Assembly (NCBI RefSeq): GCF_000208865.1
Contig: NC_018393.1
Span: forward strand, 372,001-436,000
Length of the DNA: 64,000 nt
Direction: 5' to 3'
Origin: Neospora caninum Liverpool
Lineage: Eukaryota > Apicomplexa > Conoidasida > Eucoccidiorida > Sarcocystidae
Below, piece after piece: positions 10,142-23,800 of this stretch. The notes below the pieces were generated by a model. That model worked only from the letters and a program-made list of their open reading frames with translations, searched no databases and had not been told where the DNA came from. The position numbers and the translations under genes are program-made. The number at the start of each line of letters is the position of its first letter. The first letter of the stretch is position 1.

Positions 10142-13100
10142 TTATCGCGTGGCTACGGCGAGCTTCCGGAAAGCCAACACAACCTCTGCACGCATGACGT
10201 GACCTCTGGAGCTCCATTTTTCGTGCCACACTTGAAAGGAATCTGCAGAAGTCGAAGCCAGAGGGAAATTGAACTTGAGACACACGTACAATGAGAAGCT
10301 GCGGAATAGCTTCTTATCGCAGGGTTCCGCATGTCCGATCCACTTGCACCCGCAGTTTTTTGTTTCGCGAAACGGAGCCTGACACTCAGTCGACACTTCG
10401 TTGGATAACCAGGTCCGGAGCACACATTAGTTATCGACAGAAAGCTTGGCTTTGCTCAGACAGACCACAACTACCCGACGTCAGTTGTTAATTGGGAATT
10501 GGTTGCTAGGGCACCTACCTGGGAATGTGGACACTAGGTAGATTAAAAGGCCAGATATTGCCGCTGCAGCGTTGAAGCGTTTGTTCTCTTCCGATGCTCC
10601 TAACGAGATAACGTACCATCGCCGCAGAACTCGTGTCGTCAGTTGAAACTCGAGCTTTTGTCGCTCTCAATTCCACTTCAATGCGTTTTCTCTCCCTCCC
10701 CGTTCTGTGCCGCTCTGTGTCGTTCCCTCTCTCCGTTCCCCGTCTATCTCTCTGTAGTATGTTTTCGAAACATCCCTTATCTTTCCGTCATCCTACCAAA
10801 GCCTTCGTCACTGTCTCCTTCATGCATGCCGCCATTGAACTCTCTCCACTGATACGCGGTTATGACGCTTCCTCGTTATCTGTCTTCTAGTTGTGACGGT
10901 TACGTGTCTCACCTTCAAGCTCCACAATCACCTTGCGGAGCACCTCGTGACTCGTTGCTGGTAAAAGCTCGTCATGAGCAAGGAAGTCTTCTGGTGTCGC
11001 AGGACAATCATTGAGGCCTTCGCAATGAATCTTGGAACCGAGCTCCACGTATATCTGTTCATATGAACAAGAAAAGAAAACCATTACTCGCTTTGTCTCC
11101 AGTTTACTGCTGCTCGAAGGCCGTGGCTGAACTACAGTGTGAAGCTAGGGAGTAGGTGAAGAGGCGTCGAAAGATGAATGATCGTCATCATCGGACCCAG
11201 ACAAAGGCAAAAGCAAATGATGTTCCGCAAGGTAGCCGAAATGGTAGTGAAAAGCGGCAATCACCGGGAAACATCAATACACAGCAAAGGCATAGACGAT
11301 CGCGAATTAACGCGGAGGTGGATCGAGAGTGCCGAGCGAAAAGAATCTGTGTCGCACACGTATTTGCACCGCGAGGAGTGCCTGCTCCGACTGGCTAGCT
11401 ACACTGCTGTTTCTCTCTTGGTTGGGCGGAACCTCGCTGTTTCTCGGTTTTGACGACTTACCTTAACAGCGTGGCCAATAAGCTCGTGGAATTCTGACTG
11501 AGGAATGAACTCGGTGAGGCACTGCCGACTGCACTTGTCCCGGGCGCCGGGAAAGAACCCGCCTCTCGAATAGAAGAGAGAAGAGTGTCTCTTGGCAAGT
11601 TTCTCGGCCTGGAGCGAGTCTTGGCCATCCCGCAGGCACGGCATTGACATCAACAGCTTCTTCTCCTGTTCAGTCCCAGGCTCAGCGCCTCCCTCTTCAT
11701 GTTTGCATGCACAGTCCCCATTTCGACTCTGGGAAGCAATGAGCTGCACGGAACGCAAGACGAGTCCAAGCAAGTTGACAGCATAGAATGCAACCCCGCC
11801 ATCAAGTGGCTGAAGGGGTAAACACTTGGCCACTCCGGTAGCTGAATCACAGAATGCAATCTGGTTCGCCGTAGCGCTCTCGTCGTCCTGTGGAACCTTG
11901 TCTGGGTTCTCGTCCTTGTGAGAATCGTTCATTTCGCTCCACCTCGTCAGCTCTTTCACCGGTACGAGAGCGTGCCTTGTCTTCGTGAACACCCGCTTTA
12001 AACAGTCGAGCACGTCGGCAGCTTCTCTCGAAAAGGTTGAGGAGGTAGAACCAAGAATAACTTGAACGACTGCGCCATACAATAGAGTGACTGCCTGCGG
12101 AAAAGAGGCAGGAAAAAGTGAAGAGGAACTGGCAGTTTCAAGAACTACATCACGATCAGGCGTAGACGCGGCTGCAGAAGCACCTGCCGTCGAGAGCGGA
12201 AGGCAGCTTGTGAATATGCAAGGGTATAAACGACAGAGACAGGAGCATAGACATTGCTCTGAGACGAACACCCCTTACCACTGGCCAACGTTTCTTTCAC
12301 GAACACCACTAGGGCCCACGCCCGATGCAGCTTCACCAGAAACGCAAACGGCCATTTCCGGCAACACACACCGCGACGGCGAGTTCTGGGGGAAAACGTG
12401 CGTGGCCAGTAGCGACTGGTGGAAGAGCCGACCTTTTGCTTCAGTTGCCTTGAGGTCTGTATGGCTTGAAGTCGAGTCTGTCGCCTCGTTGTTACGGGCA
12501 CTTCACTCAACCAGTCGTCGTTCCTGACTTCACCATACTTTGAAATGGAAGCCAGACGGAGCGCTTTTAGAGCGGACGCGTAGGTGCTGCGATGCACCGT
12601 CTCATCCGCGACCAGGTCCGCCAACGCCTCGGGTATTCTACACCGCATGCACAGCGATACACGAAAAAAAGAGACGGAGAAGTGGAAAGATCAGCTACAA
12701 ATGCACCATCTCAAGTCACACGGTCAGCCCCGTGCTTCTCTCTCGCCGAGGGATGTTATCCATTCACGGAGATCGCAACAACTCTGAAGCAATCCAGTTG
12801 GAAGCGCATGGCTGCCGTTGCCGATATGTCCCTTCCGGTCGGGGCAGTCCCTTAGAGGACCCGGACTCAGTGCATTTTCTAAGTCAAGTGGAGATTGGGT
12901 AGTTCTACGTCTCTCTTGCAGCCCAACTCCTGTGAGAGAACCGCTTTTTGGATTGTGTGATTTTCTACTGTCCACGTTACCAGCGTGAGTCGCCCCTCGA
13001 GAGCGCCAACTCGCTAAGAAAGACACGGACACCGGAAGCAACTGTTTCCTGTCTGCGTTCACTGAGTGCTCTAGTTGTCGATTCTCCTTCGTGGAGAGTT

Positions 13101-16100
13101 CACCCGCTGGTTATCAGGAAGTACGCTTTTCTTGCCGCACACGAGGAGGTTTGCTCTTCCGAAGTAACAAGAGGTAGAAGACAATCCAGCTCTCCCTTGG
13201 TTCCACAAAAGCCGTCACTCCCACAGAATAGAGGGAGGACGATGTGGGAGGCGATTTGCTGGACGCCCTCGAATAAGCAAGGTTCGTCGTAGCTGCTTGC
13301 GCCAATCTCGCTCGAATTCAGGAGACGCTGAATCCAATGGACTGCCGTCTCCAACGCCAGTCGACGAGTCTGCTGGCGGTGCGTTCGCTGTCGGAAATGG
13401 CCAAGCCGGCCAAGAAGCGACGTGAAGACGCTCTCGTGAAGAGTGAGCGCAGGCGGCGCAATAGCGACAAGACAACGGAGAGAAGCCGTATTGCATGACG
13501 AAGGAGGGAGAGAAACAAGGGCGTGAATCATGCCCAGGAACGCCTCTTTGGGCGCATCCTCAAAAGCTGCAACGACCTCAAAGTCTCTCACCCCCGGTAC
13601 TGCCTGGCCGGCAACCAAGGTCTTCAGAATTCTGCGAAAGAGACAAAAAGAACAAATCGGGCAGTCATCTATAGGGGGGACTAATGCGGAGTATGCGGCT
13701 GTGCCCCAGGCCACCGGCGCTACGTCCGTGCACTGCAGGCCTACCTACCTGAAGACGCTCTGGGAGTTCTCTGTCTCTTGCAAGCATTGTCCGCTCGGTT
13801 CCTGTCGATCCTGTTTCTGGAGGACGGTTCCGCTCACAGCTAAGGCGGCTGCAAACAATTCGGCGCGTTCTTCCCTGCCGCAGCTCTCTACGAGCCAGTC
13901 AATCCGCAGCAGGAGTGCTTCCAGAATCTGTCGCAAAAACATGCAGGAGTTCCGAACTGCGGTCCCGCGTAAGCGTCCAGGAGACGCAAAGAAATGCGGC
14001 CTCGGTGGTTGCGGCGCAAGTCGAAGCTACGCCCCTTTGCTCTGAATCACATACCGCTTTGATGGGACTACCCGATTCGTGGATGCACTGCTCGGCCAGG
14101 AGATCTGAACGGCTGAGTTTTTGGCAGAGACCCGAAAGAATCGGTTGGAGACGGCCAGCTCCAAGAGTCTGTTTGCATTAAGTTACAGGCAACATACACG
14201 TATTCGCGTGAACTTTCGTCTTGGTCTCGGCTTCGATGTGCCTCGTTGCTGAAGCCAAATGCAGTTTGCGTAGCTGGTGATGGGAAACAGTTCCGGTGTT
14301 CTAAGAGGGTTGAGCGGCGGGCCAACTGCTGTGGGGTGTACCGGCGGCGAACTGGGAAGGCACTGGAGGCGAGACCGCCAAAAAACTCAAAGACCATGTT
14401 TCATCGCGGGGTCTATCTCCAGAGGCGATGCGATCCACGCTAAGCATGAGAGGCTGAAGAGAAACGCGGGAGGACGCACCTTGTCACAAACAGATTTCAG
14501 AACAGCGACGGAGCCCTAAAGAACAGGAATGGAAACAGTGCGAAGAAACGTTTCCGATATAGTCTGTAGTGCCCGGAATGCGCGAGAGAGGGAGGCCTGA
14601 CCGCAGATGGCTACCGCATGCTGAAGCGCTCCACCTTACGTCAAACAGCTTTGAGAAGACAGCCAGCATACTAGTTCTTTGCTTCAGATCCAGGGGACAC
14701 GTGGCCTGCATCGCAAATGCAGTTTCTGCTCAGCGGAAGAGATTAGGACGTTTTGTCCCCATCGAAAACGCCTAGACGAGTTCGCACCCTTGGCATGTTT
14801 GTATAATTTTGCCTCGTAAGTAGCTATACGCATTCAGCCTGAACGACGTCTGCAGGGCGCTGCTGGGACGAAACGCATGTAAGGAAAGATCTCTCCCCGT
14901 GCCTACGGGTACGAGATGTACGGTTGAGCTGTGCAAGGAAACAAATCCAAGCCCCTCTCTGTGTGTTGGACTTACGTCGAAGACATCCTCAAACAGCTTC
15001 CAGTAAGAGACGGGATCGACGTAAGCGCCAGCCTGGGAGAGAAGCGGTTTCATTCGCAGATCCCCAGTGACCGCACTACGCGCTCAGCCTTTCCGCCTCA
15101 CTACCAGGGTGCATCCAGTCGTTGTCTGATCTGCGATGCAACTCTCTGCAACGTGTGTAGAGCGGGACACAGGTGACGCGCCTGTGCAGCGAACGAGAAG
15201 TGATGACACTGACCATCTTGAGAGCATCGTCATACAGTGGCAACAGGCCGTTCGGAAGGACGGCTTTCCTCGCATACAAGTTGGAACAGAACTGGACCAA
15301 TTCATCCTGTAGCACAAAAACACATCCAGCATCCACACTTCGTCAACTTAAAGCACAGAGCGTCTCCACCAGATTGCTGCCGACCGTAGCAACGCTCGGG
15401 GCCTGTTCCCTGAGAGGCGTAAGCTTCAGACCGCTCTTACCAGCCATTCTGTGATGGATTCCTCGACGTACGCCAATGAAGCCACCAGCAGGCGGCACGA
15501 GCTTTCACTCTTGACTGCAAAGAAACAAAGGAACGATTTATCGAGGACACAGACATCGAAATGCCCCGCTTGACGCCGGCGAGCAATCGCTTTCCAGGCA
15601 GATGGACCTTCGAGGCACGGAACGCCAGGGGCGGTCCACCGGGATTTCCCTTCCTGCCGACCTTCTTTGAAATCGAGGACTTCCTTGAAGAGTCCTTTGG
15701 CGTAGCGACGGAAGTGGACTTTGACCCAGCACCTGGATCCGAGACGCGGGCGCGTCAGGGGCTTCGCCAAAACATCGTCGAGCTCTCCTAGCAACTCTCG
15801 CAGGCCGCTGCAGCGTCCGATCTCAGTCAGGCTGCTCGTTTGCGTTTCATATTCGCGGACGAATTTTGCGTCGAGGGCGCTGTCACTCGCTGGGCGACTG
15901 GGGCTTGTCCGATTTGAAGTCAGGTTTCCTCCGATGGGGAAAGGCAGCGATCCTCGGTCCTGCATTTGGCGCACCTCACAGCCTCTGCCGTACACACAGC
16001 TGTCGACAGTGGTGAGAGCACCAGAGACTCCCTGTGAACATTGCTTTGACACTCCGGCGCTCGTGCGTAACCCCCCAGACTCGAGGATAGCTCTGGTCGC

Positions 16101-19100
16101 TGGGCGGTGCATGCATTTAAGAACATCTGAGAGAAAGTGACGGTGTTGTTTGTCGGCGCACGTCCCGGGAAATATCGCTTCACTCGTTTCGGACTCCAGT
16201 CCTCGGAGTCTTATTACCTCGTAAGTCCACGGCTGTTTGTAATTTAGTTGCCTTATGGCTCTGAGGAAGCAGTCACGGACACAGAGTGCAGGGGCGAAAA
16301 CGAGGCACTTCGCCGTTTTCCGCGGGAGAACACTCCGGGCCAGCACTCTTATGAGACGCCAGGAACGGATGGAACCGGAATGCAGGCTACGGATCCAGCG
16401 TTCCGCTCCGGATCGACTCGGAGCATCGATTCATGGTCCGAGCGACGCGCTCGAAGGAGGCTGCCGAAGAACGGTGTGAACGTGTTGTCTCACCGGATAT
16501 CTTTTTCCTTTTCCTTTTCGTAGAGCTCGCCGCACTTCTCAATTAGCCAGTAGACGAGTTTCTGAAGCAATGCCCATAGCAACCTCTGTCTCTTATCACT
16601 TGAGTACACCTGTTTCGGGTGTCCCCAAACAGGGAGAAGCAGTTTTGGGGCTGTAACTGCCAGTACGCTGTACAAGGTTACGTGTGTTTGTGAGGGCGTC
16701 GGCGACTTCAACTGGTTCCGCGACTTTCAGACTAAACGCGTTGACTCGCTCGGCTCCTTTTCTGCGGCCAAACAGATCTGCCAAGACGCTGAACTGCATT
16801 TCCATCGCCTCATCCCGTGCTTCTACGTCTCCGCGTGAGCGGATTTCGAACTGGTCAGGCGCCTCCCTCATTCGCAGTGACCGTGTGAGAAAAGTACCTG
16901 TATGGATGTGTTCTCGTCGAACAAACCCGTGAGGAGGTACGGGAAGAGCCATGATTCGTAGTCTCCTCTGTAAAAAACGGTAGGGCATCGGATGGGCCGG
17001 CGAGTCAAGCTCTTTCACACGCCAGCAGGTTATGCGTGCTGGCGTCCCCTCACCGAGTCAAAGACGACTTACTTGTCTTGGTAACGATGGAGCCATTGGA
17101 CGATCGTTTCGTAGAAGTACATTCTTACTGCGGGAGTGCGGTCGGCCACCAACCGAGCAAGGTAGTTATGCTGCACGCGCCAGATCGAGATTCGCGTTAT
17201 CCCAGAACAAGATGGAGACAACAGACGCATCTTCACTTTCAGGGTCGCCTCATGTGAACTTTTTCCAGTTCAGGTGGCCTCGCCTCGTCGTGACGTGGGT
17301 TTAACTTTTGCCCGCCGTCTCTAAGAGACGCATATACGCGTACATAGATGAATGCAGTGACTATGCCGCCTGCCTACCCCATTTCCCGTTGCGGCTTTCC
17401 CTTCGTGTTATTGCTGCTCTACACTAAACCATGCGGGAAGCTTTTCGTATACTTCTTGTGCACCGAGGCGAGCCCCACAGCCACCTTCAGTCTGACCTAC
17501 AGTTGAGCAAGGTTCATAGAAAGCCTTGATGGGGACAACATTCGGATCGTGCCATCCCATCAGCATCTGAACGTCGAACAAGCAGAGTTCAAACGCACTG
17601 TCTCATGCTTTCAAGCCGAAGGCAGGTTGGAAGAAAACGGCCCGCAATGGAGAATCACCTTCGTCGGCTGGTGCGGTCTCATGCGTTTCACCGTTTGCCC
17701 CACCGGAGCGGCTTGGCAACTGCAACCCTCTCTCCCCTGCGATCAGCGGCCAACAATGACTCCATGAAGCTGAAAGCGAAGGCCTGCAGTCTTACCTGCA
17801 CGACAGCCGCGTTGTATTTGTATGGGCCACACTTCATTACCGCACCTATGGCTTTGAGACCGTGTAACCGAACCTGTTGAAGCATAGGATATTTCCATTA
17901 TCGAGACACACAACGCACAGGTGGCCCTGGGAATACAGTCTTCATCCATCCGCTGCTCTCGTGGCTCGTCCCGCAACTGTTCACGGGCGAGGTAAAAAAC
18001 TCTGGGTCTCGTGAGGCAGAGTGCGGAGCCGCGACGAATCCGAGCCGCTTTTTTTCAAATTTACCTTGGAATGAGGGTGAACGAGACACGATAGTAGGGA
18101 CCTGTTCGCGAGCGCACACAGATGCAGTTGTTAAGCCTCCACCGAATGTGCCCTCACATGCGGGATCTGTGGTGTCGTCTCTTCGCAGTTGCTTGCCTGG
18201 CGTGACTCACCGAGCCAAAGCTTCCGTGAAGTAAAACAAGCCTTGATGGTGGTGATCGCAGAAGTTGCAGAGATGCACACAGGCGGCAAGCTGGATAGCC
18301 GCGCACTGGTCCATCGCACACGCGCGAAGAATGCTGACGATCCCATCCATATTTTCCCATATCTGAAGCCAGGATCCCACAAACACGTTCTTGGCTACTA
18401 TCATGTTAATTTTCATGCCTATGCATCTACTCGGAATTAACGTTATGCCAAGAAGGATTCTAGATTACCCTCTTGTACGAGCTCCAGGCTTCACGACCAC
18501 CTTGGGTCGTGGACCACTGAGAGAGGATGGTACTCAAAGGTTGTAATGAAAGGGTGCACTGGGAATCCAAGTACTGAAAACGGGACAGGAAAATTGACAA
18601 GCGTTCTCTCCACTGGACCAAATTGCATTTACCTCAACTCTAGCAGCTGGGCATGATGATGACGACTTACAGCGTCGTCAGAGCACCGTTCCAGGAGGGC
18701 AGAAACGAACTTGAGCATGACAGCTCTGACTTCCTCGCTTGACTCTATTGGGATCAGCTGCGGAGAGTAGTAGCACACACAGTCTCTAGTCAAAGGAAAG
18801 ATGCATGCCGCTTTGAGAAGTGGTGGGGGTGGATGGTGGGTTGGGTCCGGTATAATCTAGGAAGTTTCCCCTTGGATTTGGCGGTTCACCTGAGTCGGCT
18901 TCTGCTCCGGCGGGGGTCTCATCACTTCGGGAAGATGTGCCACCCTGGATGCGCAAATAAAATAAAAGGGATCCGAGACGGCAAGCGAAGAGCGTGATTT
19001 GCCGCCGACGAAGAGAGATATAATTTCGGTGACAGAAAGGCTTTTTCTCTTACCCTTCAATATCTTGAGACCCAAACCTCGTGACAGCGACTGCACCAAA

Positions 19101-20858
19101 CAACAGACAGATCACGGGGGTCTCGTCGCGTTGCGACAAAAACATACAAATGCACTCACACCAATCGACTTGGCAAAGGAGCATATGTTGGGTTCGTTGC
19201 ACCGAGGGCCCTTACGTTCGACTCAATGACGAGGGCGAGGCGTTCGACAATGAGGACTTCCCGAAGAAACCCCGGTAAGAAGGCATGAAAACGCTACCTA
19301 CTCAGGTCGTTCTACGGGACGAACACCTGTTTTTACGGGGCGATTCTGGCCTCTCAGGGTGTCTCACTTGGAATGGCAATACGAAGTAAGTCGTCCACCG
19401 CAGAAACACGCCCGGCCATGCTGCAGAAAAACGGTGCACGCGGCATGGAAACCGTGCAAGGGAACGGCGTCGTCCGTTAACACCACTGGAGCAAGCGACA
19501 CTACTAATAACGGAGCTGCCTCGTTTTTAAGGGATCTGGAGGGCCTGAGCGGCGTACACCCGGGAGTCTCCAATTGCTGACGCCCGCGTTTCTCCTTGGG
19601 CACCTCCGCTCACCTGCATGAGATTTCAGATGCTAGTTCTCTACACGTTTCGGAGCTGTGGGAGAGCATGGCCATTAGGGGACCGGCTGTTGTCGTCAGT
19701 AGCATGTCGTATGCGTCTAGAAAAAGAAAGGACAGCCAGTCTTTGCCCAGTACCCTCTCCTCGGGATCTGCGCACTCCCCCTACCAAGCTGGCGCAGGGA
19801 AAGACGACGGAACCATCCATCTCCGGCCACGCCAGCAACACTCGACAAACTTCTGCTTAGGTGCTCCAGCGAGAGTTTAGAAATGTAGTGATATTTTCGT
19901 GGTTCTGTTTTTAAAGCGAGGTCACTGAAACAGGTGCTTCTCCGAGCATCGATCTGAGTGACGGCATGTTTAGAAACAAAGCTGCGTATGTTAAGGGAGG
20001 AAGGTTGCCAGCTTTCAATTTTCCGTGCCGAGAGTCCCGGATCCAAATCTCATTTCTGTTTCATGGACTACAGATCCTCTTGTCGGTGTGTCCGATCTGT
20101 CGTGCGAACTCTGTTGATGAACCTCCCTGTGTGCTAGGAAGCTTGCACCTTTTCTCAGAGGGGGGGGGGAACGGGGGATGCAATCAAACACGGATAAGGG
20201 GGAAGCCTTGCCAGGACAGTGAGCAACGGCGAAGCATAACGATAAGACCACGTAGGATATCTGAATGGGAAACGGAACTATCATCGATCGCCACAGGGCT
20301 GCTTACATTGAGGACATTCTTGGTGAAGAAAGCAGGCCTTGAGTCTCTGCAGCGAGCGAAGTCTCGAAGAAACGCTTCGGTCATCCGCCAGAATATTGGC
20401 TTCTCTCCGTAGAAAACTTTGCAGATGCTGTAGACAGCAAAGTCGGCGCAGCAAGGTGTCTAGGCAACTACCAACATGTGACCGCGTTCTACACGACTGG
20501 AAAAGTTAGGGAGTTCGCTATTCGACAATTGGAAAACAAGAAGCTTCTGACGCACTTCTCTGTCGTCAATTCTCCCAGGCAAATCCATGGGGTCTGTTTC
20601 TTGGCGTCGGGCAGCCAATACATGAGTATCACCCTGGGTACGATTTGCCCCAAGGGCAGTAGCCACCCCGAACGAATAGCATTTGGACGTACGGGGGGGC
20701 CTCCTTTTCCCCGCTGAAAAGTGTGCAATATCGATATTTTTGAAGGATGTTTTCTCTTTTCCTTCGTGGGCTGGTTGGTTTCGGCAGGTGACCTGGACAG
20801 AGCCGTGAGTCGGCGAAGAGATGTTCATTTGCTTCCATATCTCTTCAATATTTTCCAT
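10142..20858 (-). CDS. DNAAF5: Dynein axonemal assembly factor 5 (HEATR2), HEAT-repeat protein (about 25 exons, roughly 1,100 aa)
   Basis: Start ATG at 20858 (MENIEEIWKQMN). Resolved exons: 20858-20793, 20427-20307, 19256-19216, 19090-19054, 18757-18671, 18362-18211, 17873-17796, 17170-17073, 16967-16898, 16561-16494, a long exon ending at 15662, 15514-15441, 15306-15214, 15032-14976, 14705-14640, 14168-14055, 13927-13749, 13631 to about 13225, 12094-11462, 11054-10913, 10242-10142. Small exons near 18900 and 17960, and the region 12100-12650, are tentative. Blocks follow human DNAAF5 in order: SSEEVRAVMLKFVSALLERC, LARLVADRTPAVRMYFYE, LFPYLLTGLFDENTSIQ, EKCGELYEKEKEKDIR, RPRLGSRCW, GAYVDPVSYWKLFEDV and LQPILSGLCQKL. 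DNAAF5 is a cytoplasmic factor that pre-assembles axonemal dynein arms. In a coccidian the only flagellated stage is the microgamete, so stage-limited expression is expected. The long exon inserts some 150 extra residues absent from the human protein. Confidence 0.8.
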
Positions 20859-23800
20859 TCTGTCGGAACACTCAGCGAAAGCTTCATCCAAACTTCTCTG
20901 TTTTTGAAGATACTGGGGCGGAACTTAAATCAGAGTTCGACGTGCTTGTGAGACGACTGTTCCTCGGCACATGCACCCGGTGACCCGAGGCTCGGCGATA
21001 AAAGGCACTCGGTCTGAGACTGCAGGATCTGGTAAGCTGCTGAACCAAGACATTTGATGTTCAAAGCGATATTTCTGCGACGACGTTTTTGCGAAATGAG
21101 GGATAGCCGGAGAAAAACCAGTTTTCGTTACTCATGCGTGTCAAGCACACGTTCTCGTCTAAGCGCCTCCCTTGCTGCCGACTGCGGCACGAGCACCGAA
21201 CCGCGCGATGCATGCATGCTTTGGTGCCTTTCTTTGTAGTGCGGCTCGGTTGCGGAGGAGCAGATGCATGTAATGCAAATCCCCTTCTCTCCCACTTCGA
21301 TGCACCTCAACACGGAGTTATAAAAAAGCGGCAAAAGTACGCAGGCTAGGCTGCAGTCCGAACGCTCCCGAGACTGGCAGTATGCGAGAGCGAGCACGCA
21401 GCACTCAACTGGGGCACTACAGCAATTCCGTCGGCGATCTACCCCAGACTCGCGATCGGTGGTTCCTATTTTTTATGTAAAAGATCCCGCAGAGGAGAAC
21501 AAACTGGTAAAGGTTTCGAAATGGGCAGCAGCAGGCTTGTCACAGGAGCTTCCAAGAGGACACCTTCGAGATCCTAACGTCCGACCCTTTCATTTCAGTT
21601 GCCTTTGGCGATTGGCGCGGTATCAATTCATCAATCAGTCGCGTTTGCATCGGAGTGAGCGGCTACGCTTTCTGCATGCAGAAATCTAGTTACCAACCTG
21701 GCCCCCCAAGTCAACTCAAAGAGGAATCGTTGCTAGGGGACAAGCCAGACACGCCAACGTGGATTAGATTCTGTGAGCAGATCGCTTACCGAAAAAAAAA
21801 TACAGTTCTATTACCAGCACCTTGATCTTTATCTCGAGCCCGCGAGACCCCTAAGTGTTTCGCACTGTTCACAGCCCTTTTCAAACCGTGCAGCAGGCAC
21901 GCTCGAGTAGCCACACTGGAGACAACACGCAACTGAATTGCAAGTGCGGGGTGGTTTAATAATAATGAACAGAGGGTTTAGGTCTCTGCACATGGAGACG
22001 CCCTCCTACGCGGGTTTTGAGTTTCGTGTGTCAGGCACTCTCCAAAAGTGTGAAGCCTTGGAATCCGAGAATAAACTTGAAAAAAGACGGGCTTCTGGCA
22101 TGTTTCTCATAAACGTGCTGCGGTTTCCGGGTTAGCTTCCTACACATATCTTCGTCGGGCTGACGTTGCTCACATTTAATGGACGGAAAGATGATTCCGG
22201 ACTCCGTCCGCTGTCGCTAAATGTCCATACAAAGGGGAAAACCACGTCGAATCCTTGCAGTGAAGTGAGCCGGGGCAGGGGAGAGGCTGTGCAGTCCATT
22301 GTTTGTGAACTGAGATGCTTCTCCACGTGAGCGGATATGGGTCCGTCCCTTGTTTCGAGGACGAAACCCTGATACGCCTTCTTCGGGAGGATGACCTGGT
22401 GCTGCTGGTTGTCGCACACAACTCTTCTGCTGACTGCTACTCGTCAAGGAAGCCACCGCTGAGTCACGCAGGTCTCTCCTTTCAGATCGCTGCCTACGTG
22501 CTACCACAACCTCAGATGTCACTCAAATCCGTAATTTTTACGTGAACAATGCAGGCTACGGTCCTGTGAAGGGGAACGAAAGCACCCAGAAGGCGGCGTG
22601 CCGAGAGCAAAGAAAAGGGAGAAGCAGCTTTTCCACTTTCGATTTCTCGTAAAGTGACAGCAGCAGATTTGCATCCACGCAACGACGTGCATTCCGCATA
22701 CCAGCCCTGCACTCATTTACAGGGAAACGAAGATGGCGCTCGCGTCGACTGAAGTAGTAAGGGCCAGACGAATTAAAAATCCGCTTCAAAACCGTGACAA
22801 CTTGCTCATTTCATGCGACAGGGGCCTCTTCTTTGGTATCCATCTTCCACCAGTTCCCTAAACGATGCGAAGGTGGACGTATCTTTTTTACGTAACGTCT
22901 TCCCTGCGGCTACTCTCCGTCACACCTGCGTTTCTACTCAAAGCAATGAGGGGACTCGCAATCGTCGCCGACACAGATCAGTCACAAGCCTGTCCCAAAT
23001 TGTGACAATCCAGAAGAGTCGCTTGGAACAAACTTTGTTTTTGATTCGCTTCTTCCTGTCTTTTATCTTGTAGCTCTGATCCATGTTACTGGAAGACACC
23101 CTTTTTTTTCGCGTGCCTTCTGGCTGGCTGGGAGGACTCCACACGTGTCGCGTTATCGCTTCTGCTGCGGTCGTCGAGCCTGGGTGTACCCAAAACACGT
23201 CTGTCGTCATCTTCCACAAATGTTATTTGCCTCTCCAATCGATTTGCCCTAGTCCTTAGCCGTTCTCTTTCCCGAAGGACGAGAGTTCTTCTCTTTTCTC
23301 GTTGACTGCTGCACTGCATGCCGAATCTTGAATCGCGCGGTCGCCTTGTTCTTCGATGGGGCACGGGATCGCGGTCCTACCGGCGGTGACCGCAAACCAA
23401 GAACGGCTTCTGAAGGGACGGTTTCGCAACCTCCTTTACGCTCGTCTTCCTCGATTTTTCTCCGTTATCAAACTTTGTCGATTTCTTCGGCGCCTCGTTT
23501 TCCCGTCTGTGTGTTGTCCTGTCTTGCGCTTCTTCGCATCGTATTCAAAGCCTTACACCCACTGGATCCGAACATCTTTCTCACGTCCGTTCGATTTTTC
23601 ACTTTTTGTCGTTTTTACCGTTTTATGGGGCTCGTGTTCCCCTTCCCTTCAGACGTTGTGTCTCCTCCGCCTTCTTTTTCTCCCTGCCGTACTGAGGAAA
23701 GCCTACGTGTAACACTGCCTCACTCAACCGCCACTGGTTTTTTCCTTCGTTTCTCTTGGATTTTTCCTACCGCTGTAACAACTCTAATTCTCTTCAGTTT

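Noticed and set aside
16682..16850. Open stretch in the DNAAF5 region first taken as an exon
   Set aside because: Joining 16967-16898 directly to 16561-16494 is in phase and restores the human order (DENTSIQ then KLVYWLIEK); including this stretch breaks the phase.
22132..22545. Overlapping short frames on both strands in the DNAAF5/PDE spacer
   Set aside because: Neither strand gives a domain, a credible start, or an in-phase partner exon.
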